Shown here piece by piece: positions 16,936-23,278 of a stretch of DNA of 64,000 nt. Where the stretch lies: positions 1-64,000 of the forward strand of contig NZ_BJNV01000010.1 of assembly GCF_006539865.1 (NCBI RefSeq). Reading direction: 5' to 3'. Under the pieces are notes generated by a model. The model ran no database searches, was not told where the DNA came from, and was given only the letters and a program-made list of their open reading frames with translations. Both the position numbers and the translations under genes were made by a program. This stretch comes from Zoogloea ramigera (GTDB lineage Bacteria; Pseudomonadota; Gammaproteobacteria; Burkholderiales; Rhodocyclaceae). Every line of letters begins with the position of its first letter. Position 1 is the first letter of the stretch.

Positions 16936-18464
16936 ACGCGCCCACCCTCCGCCTCATCCTCGGCGACCAGCTGAACCCCCTGCACAGCTGGTTCGCGGCG
17001 CCCAGCGACGACGTCATCCACGTGCTCATCGAGATGCGCCAGGAGACCGACTATGTGCTCCATCACGCCCAGAAGATCCTGGCCATCTTCGCCGCCATGC
17101 GCGCCTTCGCGGGCCAGCTCCGCGAGGCCGGCCACCGGGTGCATTACGTGGCCATCGACAACCCCTCCAACCGCCAGACGCTACCCGCCAACCTCGACGC
17201 CCTCATCGTCGCCCACGGCGCCGGCGCTTTTGAGTACCAGCAGCCCGACGAATGGCGCCTCGACGCCCAGCTCGCCGACTACGCCCGCGGCCTCAGCATC
17301 CCAGCCCGGATGGTGGATAGCGAGCACTTCTACACCACCCGCAGCGAGGCCGCCGAGCTCTTCGAGGGCCGCAAGCAGTGGCTGATGGAGCACTTCTACC
17401 GCGCCATGCGCCGCCGCCACCAGGTGCTGCTGGAGGGCGACAAGCCGGTGGGCGGCCAATGGAACTTCGACCACGACAACCGCAAGCCCTGGCCCGGCAC
17501 GCCTGCCGAGCCCCGCGACCCGCGCCCCCGCCACGACCACAGCGCCCTGTGGCAGACAATCGAGGCGGCCGGCGTGGCCAGCTTCGGCAACCCCCAGGCC
17601 GGCAACCTGCCGTGGCCCCTCGACCGGGCCGAGGCGCTGGCCCAGCTCGACGCCTTCATCACAGATGCCTTGCCCCGCTTCGGCGACTTTCAGGACGCTA
17701 TGAGCACCCGCGGCTGGCGGCTGTTCCACTCGCTGCTGTCCTTCGCCCTCAACACCAAGATGCTCAGCCCGCGCGAGGTGGTGGCCCGCGCCGAGGCCGC
17801 CTGGCAGGCCGGCCAGGTGCCGCTGGCCGCGGCGGAAGGCTTCATCCGCCAGATCCTAGGCTGGCGCGAATACGTGCGCGGCGTCTACTGGGCCCGCATG
17901 CCCGCCTACGCCGAGGCCAACGCCCTCGGCCACGACCGCCCACTGCCCGCCTGGTTCTGGACCGGCAAGACCAAGATGCGCTGCCTCGCCGAGTCGGTGG
18001 GCCAATCCCTCGAGCACGCCTACGCCCACCACATCCAGCGCCTCATGGTGATCGGCAACTTCGCGCTGCTCGCCGGCCTTGATCCGGCCGAAGTGCACCG
18101 CTGGTATCTGGGCATCTACATCGACGCCTTCGAGTGGGTCGAGCTGCCCAACACCGTGGGCATGAGCCAGTTTGCCGACGGCGGCCTGCTCGCCACCAAG
18201 CCCTACGTGTCGAGCGCCGCCTACCTCGACCGCATGGGCGACTACTGCAAGGGCTGCCACTACGACAAGAAAGCCCGCAGCGGCAGCCACGCCTGCCCCT
18301 TCAACGCCCTCTACTGGGACTTCTTCGACCGCCAGCGCGAACGCCTGGGCAACAACCACCGCCTCGGCATGGTGTACCGGCAACTCGACAAGATGGAAGG
18401 CAACACCCTCGACGCCCTGCGCACCCAGGCCGCCAGCCTGCGCGAACGGCTCGACAGCCTGTAG
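16932..18464 (+). CDS. FeS-type bacterial cryptochrome / (6-4) photolyase-like protein
   Basis: 510 residues. N-terminus LRLILGDQLNPLHSWF is typical of the FeS-BCP group. The flavin pocket lies in the middle (ILGWREYVRGVYWARMP; FALNTKMLSPREV). Cysteines consistent with a 4Fe-4S cluster occur in MGDYCKGCHYDKKARSGSHA with a fourth in ACPFNALYWDF, close to the C-terminus. Members studied repair (6-4) photoproducts and use a ribolumazine antenna. The start at ATG 16932 overlaps the previous stop. It is the last gene of the light operon before repeats and the restriction island begin. Confidence 0.92.
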   Translation: MNAPTLRLILGDQLNPLHSWFAAPSDDVIHVLIEMRQETDYVLHHAQKILAIFAAMRAFAGQLREAGHRVHYVAIDNPSNRQTLPANLDALIVAHGAGAFEYQQPDEWRLDAQLADYARGLSIPARMVDSEHFYTTRSEAAELFEGRKQWLMEHFYRAMRRRHQVLLEGDKPVGGQWNFDHDNRKPWPGTPAEPRDPRPRHDHSALWQTIEAAGVASFGNPQAGNLPWPLDRAEALAQLDAFITDALPRFGDFQDAMSTRGWRLFHSLLSFALNTKMLSPREVVARAEAAWQAGQVPLAAAEGFIRQILGWREYVRGVYWARMPAYAEANALGHDRPLPAWFWTGKTKMRCLAESVGQSLEHAYAHHIQRLMVIGNFALLAGLDPAEVHRWYLGIYIDAFEWVELPNTVGMSQFADGGLLATKPYVSSAAYLDRMGDYCKGCHYDKKARSGSHACPFNALYWDFFDRQRERLGNNHRLGMVYRQLDKMEGNTLDALRTQAASLRERLDSL

Positions 18465-18482
18465 CCTGCTCTTTTGCGCACC

Positions 18483-18902
18483 CGGTGGAGTGTTCGCAGC
18501 GATCTCCGGCCGGAGCGGGCCTTGGTGCCGCGCACGCAAAGCCTTGGTGATGGCTGCACGAGTCCCCGTGACGCGTGCACATCCTTCTGTGACGGCCGCA
18601 CATCCTTCCGTGAGGCGCACCAATGCTGTTGTGAGGCGTGCACTTCCTTCATGCAGGCGTCGCAAGGCTGTTGTGACGGCACACAACACGATTGCGATAG
18701 TTTGCAATCGTGTTGTCAGCCGTGCAGATAAGGTAAACAGCTATCACAACAGTGTTGTCGGGCATCACAACGCCGTTGTGATAGTTTGCAACCGTGTTGT
18801 CAGGCATGCAGATAAGGTAAACAGCTATAACAATCGTGTTGTCACGCATCACAACACGATTGTTATAGCTTGCAATCGAATCTGCACGCGTGCATGCAAG
18901 AA
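18483..18902. repeat. array B: about 20 tandem degenerate 21-nt units with 84-bp higher order and strong hairpins
   Basis: 18483-18902 divides every 21 bases with no phase slip. The clearest block is 18546-18902 (17 units), consensus roughly yGTgA-n5-GCA-n8. Four consecutive units form an 84-bp block, so 18693-18776 is repeated at 18777-18860 with 12 differences by my count. Perfect inverted repeats: 13 bp at 18683-18695/18704-18716, 10 bp at 18741-18750/18775-18784, 20 bp at 18823-18842/18851-18870. Frames on both strands stay open and read as seven-residue repeats (DNTVANY, VYLICMP), a consequence of the period rather than evidence of a gene. G+C is well below the flanks. Confidence 0.85.
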
Positions 18903-18988
18903 AAAAACTATCGTCGACGGCGTTGCGGGGGTGGTGCACGCTTGCAGGCAAGGAAAAAACTATCGTCGACGGCGTTGCGGGGGTGGTG
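18896..18988. repeat. 41-bp direct repeat, 52-bp period
   Basis: 18896-18936 recurs at 18948-18988 with one mismatch. The shared core is AAAAAACTATCGTCGACGGC followed by a G-rich end. The block directly follows array B, and its right copy runs into the REP element at 18987. Confidence 0.85.
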
Positions 18989-19075
18989 TCGGGTTACGCT
19001 GCGCTAACCACGGACCTACGCAGGGGCAGCTGGGAAGGCCCGAGGTAGGTCGGGTTAGCGCAGCGTAACCCGACA
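18987..19075. repeat. second REP/BIME pair
   Basis: Inverted copies of the element also found at 15512-15602: TGTCGGGTTACGCTGCGCTA at 18987 in one orientation and GGTAGGTCGGGTTAGCGCAG at 19043 in the other. The inner bases are nearly identical to the first pair. It sits between array B and the type I restriction genes. Confidence 0.8.
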
Positions 19076-19177
19076 TCGATCGGGCAACCTCCCGTTATCT
19101 GCGTCCCGGCGTCGTGTCGCAGGCCTTGTCCTGGGGCACGAGGGTCATGTGGCCGGCGGCCGGGGCTTGGTGCGATG

Positions 19178-19239
19178 CCTTAAACTAGCGCACCCGATTC
19201 GCGTGCAGCCAGGCTGCACCACGCCGTCAGTTTAAGGAA
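19178..19239 (+). promoter_or_regulatory. nested hairpin in the hsdM leader covering the ribosome site
   Basis: Outer arms CCTTAAACT (19178-19186) and AGTTTAAGG (19229-19237) are perfect; inner arms GTGCAGCC (19203-19210) and GGCTGCAC (19212-19219) are also perfect. The right outer arm contains the AAGGA that is the likely Shine-Dalgarno of hsdM (TTG 19247). In RNA this could restrain translation of the methylase; in DNA it could be an operator. The 100 bases before it hold nothing clear. Confidence 0.55.
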
Positions 19240-19246
19240 CCCTCCG

Positions 19247-21340
19247 TTGCTCTCCCTCAACAAACCCAAGCTCGACAACCTCACCAACGAAATCTGGAAG
19301 TCGGCCGAGCGCCTGCGCGGCAAGTTCAAGGCCTACGAGTACCAGAACGTCATCCTGCCGATCATCGTCATCCGCCGGCTGGAATGTGTGCTCATCCAGT
19401 GGCGCGAGAAGATGCGTGAAGAGGTCAGCGGCAAGCGTGCAGCACTCAAGCCCGCCGAGCTGGCCAAGCTGGTGAAGAAACTCGAAGTCAGCCAGTCGCA
19501 CTTCTCCAACGCCACCGCCCACACCCTCGAGAGCCTCGCCGCTGAAGACCCGACCCTGCTGGAAGACAACTTCCGCGCCTACCTCAACGGCTTCTCCAAG
19601 AACGTCCGCGACATCCTCGACCACTTCAACTACCACGCCACCGTCACCCAGCTGGTCAAGAACAACCGGCTCGCCCCCATCCTCAACCAATACAAGCGCC
19701 TGGCGCTGGGCCCCGCGCAGCTCTCCAACCTCGAGATGGGCTATGTCTACGAAGAGCTGCTGCGGCGCTTCTCGGAACAAAGCGGCGAGGAGGCCGGGGA
19801 GCACTTCACCCCGCGCGAGGTCATCCGGCTGATGGTGGAGCTGCTCGACATCCCCACCCCGACCCATCACACCTCGATCTACGACCCCGCCTGCGGCACC
19901 GGCGGCATGCTCTCGGTGGCCAAGGAGCATCTGCTCGACCGCGCCCAGACCGACGCCGAGAAAAGACAGGTCGAAAGCTACGTCACCCTGCACGGGCAGG
20001 AGCTCTCGCCCAGCAACTACGCCATCTGCCGCGCCGACCTGCTGATCAAGCAAGACCAGGAAGCCCGGGTCTTTCTGGGCAACTCCCTGATCCCCCACGA
20101 CAAGAGCAGCAAGGAGCCCGGCGACCAGCTGGCCGGGGCCAACGACCGCTTCGACTTCATGCTCAGCAACCCGCCCTTCGGTGTCACCTGGGGCGGCAAG
20201 GACGGCTACGAGGACGAAGCGCGCCGCTATGCCGCCACCCGCTACCGGGCCGGCATGCCGCGCACCAACGACGGCGCGCTGCTGTTCCTGCAGACCATGC
20301 TCGCCAAGATGAAGCCGGTGGACGCCGCCAGCGGCCAGGGCGGCAGTCGCATCGCCGTCATCTTCAACGGCTCACCGCTGTCCAACGGCGACTGCGGGCA
20401 GGGCGAGAGCGAGATCCGCCGCTGGATACTCGAAAACGACTGGCTCGACGCCATCGTGATGCTGCCCGACCAGCTCTTCTACAACACCGGCATCTACACC
20501 TACATCTGGCTGCTGCGCAACGAGAAGCCCGCCAGCCACGCGGGGCAGGTCATGCTGATCGACGCCCGCCGCCAGTTCGAGAAAGAGCCCAAGGCCTTCG
20601 GCAACAAGCGCAACCGCATCGCCGACGCCCACCGCGAGTGGATCGAAGCCCGCTACCGGGCCGGCTGGGCGGAGGGCTTCGAGGACGCCGACGTCAAGCT
20701 GTTCCGCACCACCGACTTCGCCTACCACAAGGTCGGCGTTGTCTTCTGGCAGACCGGCGCCGACGAGCAGCCGGCCATCATCACCGAGCCCTACGAGAAG
20801 GCCTTCACCGCCGCCAACATCGCCAAAGAGCAGGCCTTCCACGCCAGCGAGCTGAGCTTTGCCGTGCGCGCCCGCCACGGCGACACCGCCGCCGACATTG
20901 CCGCCGACATCGCCTTCACGCTGCAGCCCGACAGCAGCTTCAACGCCGTCTGGGGCCAGGCCGTGCGCGAGGCCTTCGCCGCCGAGCTGGCCGAGCTCAC
21001 CCGGCCCATCACCGACACCCGCGAGCGCAACAAGGCCGTCAAGGCCTTCATCGACGGGCTGCAGCTTGCGGTCGTCTGGACCCACCGCCACTACATCGCC
21101 GACGACGAGTACATCCCCTTCGACCCGGCCGGCGAGCCCGCCGACTACATCCCCGCCTTCCTGGCGCGGGAGATCGCCAAGCCCATCATCCGCTGGCAGG
21201 ACAGCCCCCAGCTCGGCTACGAGATCCTGCCCAACAAGTACTTCTACCGCTACCAGCCGCCGAAACCGGCCAGCGAACTGCTGGCTGAGTTCTGGGCGCT
21301 GGAGAAGGAGGCGGAGGGGATGCTGGAGGGGCTCAGATGA
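19247..21340 (+). CDS. hsdM: type I restriction-modification methyltransferase subunit
   Basis: 697-residue N6-adenine methyltransferase of a type I system. The N-terminal HsdM helical domain has LTNEIWKSAERLRGKFKAYEY. The SAM motif YDPACGTGGML is near residue 212 and the catalytic NPPF of LSNPPFGVTW near residue 308. The C-terminal extension after residue 450 is longer than in EcoKI HsdM. Start is TTG 19247, where AAGGA lies 8 bases upstream; no ATG fits the family N-terminus. It overlaps hsdS by four bases (ATGA). With HsdS it methylates the target, and with HsdR it restricts unmodified DNA. Confidence 0.94.
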   Translation: MLSLNKPKLDNLTNEIWKSAERLRGKFKAYEYQNVILPIIVIRRLECVLIQWREKMREEVSGKRAALKPAELAKLVKKLEVSQSHFSNATAHTLESLAAEDPTLLEDNFRAYLNGFSKNVRDILDHFNYHATVTQLVKNNRLAPILNQYKRLALGPAQLSNLEMGYVYEELLRRFSEQSGEEAGEHFTPREVIRLMVELLDIPTPTHHTSIYDPACGTGGMLSVAKEHLLDRAQTDAEKRQVESYVTLHGQELSPSNYAICRADLLIKQDQEARVFLGNSLIPHDKSSKEPGDQLAGANDRFDFMLSNPPFGVTWGGKDGYEDEARRYAATRYRAGMPRTNDGALLFLQTMLAKMKPVDAASGQGGSRIAVIFNGSPLSNGDCGQGESEIRRWILENDWLDAIVMLPDQLFYNTGIYTYIWLLRNEKPASHAGQVMLIDARRQFEKEPKAFGNKRNRIADAHREWIEARYRAGWAEGFEDADVKLFRTTDFAYHKVGVVFWQTGADEQPAIITEPYEKAFTAANIAKEQAFHASELSFAVRARHGDTAADIAADIAFTLQPDSSFNAVWGQAVREAFAAELAELTRPITDTRERNKAVKAFIDGLQLAVVWTHRHYIADDEYIPFDPAGEPADYIPAFLAREIAKPIIRWQDSPQLGYEILPNKYFYRYQPPKPASELLAEFWALEKEAEGMLEGLR

Positions 21341-22560
21341 TAAGGATTCCGGAAGATTGGTCTAAAGCGCTTCTCAAACGTCGGGTGCGCTTTGCGTATG
21401 GGGACTCGCTGGCTGCCGATGACCGCAACGACGGTAAGGTGCCCGTGTATGGCTCGAATGGTGTCGTCGGTTTACACGATCGTTCGATCACTGGAGCCCC
21501 CACTATTGTGATTGGACGCAAGGGTTCGTCTGGAAAGCTCACATGGAGCGACATTCCATGCTTTCCCATTGATACGACCTATTTTGTCGATGAGACACAG
21601 ACACACGAGGACATCCGGTGGCTTTTCTATGCGCTGAGCAGTCTCGATCTGGATAAGATTAACTTTGATAGCGCAGTCCCTGGATTGAATCGGGAGCTTG
21701 CATATTCTCTACCGCTGCTTTTCCCTCCAATAGAGGACCAACGCCGCATCGCCGCCTACCTCGACGCCAGCTGCGCCGCCATCGATGCCGCCGTCGCGGC
21801 CAAACGCCGGCAGATCGGAACACTCGATGCCCTCCGAGAGAGCCGCATTGAGCGAGCGATTACACATGGCCTGCAAGAATCATCCATGCAGCCCGTTGGG
21901 CTGGATTGGATCGAGTCTCTGCCGATTCACTGGAAGGCTGTTCGGGTGAAGCGGGTGCTGGCAGCCATGGATTACGGAATATCCGTCAGCACCAACGATG
22001 AGGGGCGATTTCCGGTTCTCAAGATGGGGCACATCCAGAATGGCGAAATTGAGTATGCCAAGCTGGACTATGTGGACGACGTACCTGAGACCCTGCTGCT
22101 CGAGGAGAACGACGTGTTGTACAACCGCACGAACAGCCCTGATCAAGTTGGCAAGGCGGCCATCTTCAGAAAGACCAAGGGCGAAGCAATCACCTTCGCA
22201 TCCTACCTGGTCCGCTTGAGGCTCAATCACCGCGTCTTGCCCGAGTTTTTCAATTACGTGGCGAACAGCGTTGCTTTTCTTGGGTTTGCCCGCCGCATGG
22301 CAATTCCATCAGTACAGCAGTCAAACCTAAATTCAACCCGCTATGGGCGTCTGTGGATTCCGTTGCCGCCACTGGAGGAGCAGCATTGCATCGTGAATTC
22401 GCTGAATGCGATGTCCCTTGAAGTCCACGCGACGCAGTCAGTACTGAGAAAGCAGATCGACACCCTCACCGCCTACCGCAAGTCCCTGATCCACGAATGC
22501 GTGACCGGCCAGCGGCGCATCGGCGAGGCCGAGCTGGCCGCCGCAGGGTTGGCGCCGTGA
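21337..22560 (+). CDS. hsdS: type I restriction-modification specificity subunit
   Basis: 407 residues in the usual order: target recognition domain 1 (about 1-130), a conserved spacer helix (IEDQRRIAAYLDASCAAIDA ...), domain 2 (about 175-365) and a second conserved helix (LEEQHCIVNSLNAM ... QIDTLTAYRKSLIHE). Each domain reads half of a bipartite target. The recognition domains are AT-richer (50-55% G+C in samples at 21481-21540 and 21601-21660), while the spacer around 21741-21830 is about 75%. This mosaic is typical of specificity exchange. Start overlaps hsdM, and its stop overlaps the next gene (GTGA). Confidence 0.93.
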   Translation: MIRIPEDWSKALLKRRVRFAYGDSLAADDRNDGKVPVYGSNGVVGLHDRSITGAPTIVIGRKGSSGKLTWSDIPCFPIDTTYFVDETQTHEDIRWLFYALSSLDLDKINFDSAVPGLNRELAYSLPLLFPPIEDQRRIAAYLDASCAAIDAAVAAKRRQIGTLDALRESRIERAITHGLQESSMQPVGLDWIESLPIHWKAVRVKRVLAAMDYGISVSTNDEGRFPVLKMGHIQNGEIEYAKLDYVDDVPETLLLEENDVLYNRTNSPDQVGKAAIFRKTKGEAITFASYLVRLRLNHRVLPEFFNYVANSVAFLGFARRMAIPSVQQSNLNSTRYGRLWIPLPPLEEQHCIVNSLNAMSLEVHATQSVLRKQIDTLTAYRKSLIHECVTGQRRIGEAELAAAGLAP

Positions 22561-23078
22561 GCGAGGCGAAGTGCGTCATCGTGATCGCGGGGCCGAACGG
22601 CGCCGGCAAATCCACCTTCGCGCGGGAGTTCCTGCCCAACGAGGCGGCCTGCCCGGTGTTCGTCAATGCCGACCTGATCGCCGCGGGGCTGTCGCCCTTC
22701 GCCCCCGAGAAGGCGGCCATCCGCGCCGGCCGGCTGATGCTTGAAGAGCTGCAGCGCCACGCGGCGGGCGGTGCGAACTTTGCGTTCGAGACCACCTTGT
22801 CGGGCCGGGGCTATGCGCCGCTGATCCAGCGCTGGCAGGCCGCGGGATACCGGGTGCACCTGGTCTTTCTGCGGCTGCCCTCCGTGGATGTGGCCGTGGA
22901 GCGCGTGGCGGCCCGGGTGGCACAAGGGGGGCACGACATCCCCCCGCAGGTGATCGCCCGCCGCTTCGTGAAGGGTTGGCAAAACTTTGAACAGCTCTAC
23001 CGGGGGCTGGTCGATACCTGGCAGGTGTTCGACAACTCGGGTGAGCTCGCCATGCTGCTGGAAGAGGGAGAACGATGA
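22557..23078 (+). CDS. zeta-toxin-like P-loop kinase inside the hsd operon
   Basis: 173 residues. Walker A GPNGAGKSTFAREFLP is near residue 12, followed by FVNADLIAAGLSPFAPEKAA, FETTLSGRGYAPLIQRWQAAG and a Walker-B-like VHLVFLRLPS. This is the zeta toxin / predicted ABC-type ATPase family. Classical zeta toxins phosphorylate UDP-N-acetylglucosamine; whether this one does is not known. GTG 22557 overlaps the hsdS stop and the gene overlaps its small downstream neighbour (ATGA), so it is translationally coupled on both sides. A role linked to the restriction system is likely from position. Confidence 0.82.
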   Translation: MSEAKCVIVIAGPNGAGKSTFAREFLPNEAACPVFVNADLIAAGLSPFAPEKAAIRAGRLMLEELQRHAAGGANFAFETTLSGRGYAPLIQRWQAAGYRVHLVFLRLPSVDVAVERVAARVAQGGHDIPPQVIARRFVKGWQNFEQLYRGLVDTWQVFDNSGELAMLLEEGER

Positions 23079-23272
23079 TGAGTGATGCAGACAAACTGCA
23101 GGGGCATGCCCTGCCTGGCGTGGCCGAGGCCCTGCGGCGGGCGGCGCTGCGCGCGCGGGAGCTGGCCCGCCAGACCCACACGCCGGTGGTGGTTTATCGC
23201 AATGGCAAGGTGGAAAGCCAGATCCCGGACGACACGGCCCGGGCCGGAGGCGCTGAACGCAGGGAGGGGTGA
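23075..23272 (+). CDS. small protein after the zeta-like gene, candidate antitoxin
   Basis: 65 residues: a helical alanine/arginine-rich segment (LPGVAEALRRAALRARELAR) and then a beta motif TPVVVYRNGKVESQIP. The length, coupling by ATGA to the zeta-like gene and position fit an antitoxin, but the sequence is not a classical epsilon. I infer the role from context only. The alternative frame at 23082-23282 is a shadow. Confidence 0.6.
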   Translation: MMSDADKLQGHALPGVAEALRRAALRARELARQTHTPVVVYRNGKVESQIPDDTARAGGAERREG

Positions 23273-23278
23273 GCCGTC

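Noticed and set aside
18483-18902. CRISPR array
   Set aside because: Units are contiguous and degenerate, with no constant repeat and unique spacer alternation, and there are no cas genes in the window.
18172-19068. Frames across array B as repeat proteins
   Set aside because: Frames on both strands give seven-residue repeats; the plus-strand frame begins inside the photolyase-like gene and the minus-strand ones lack start signals.
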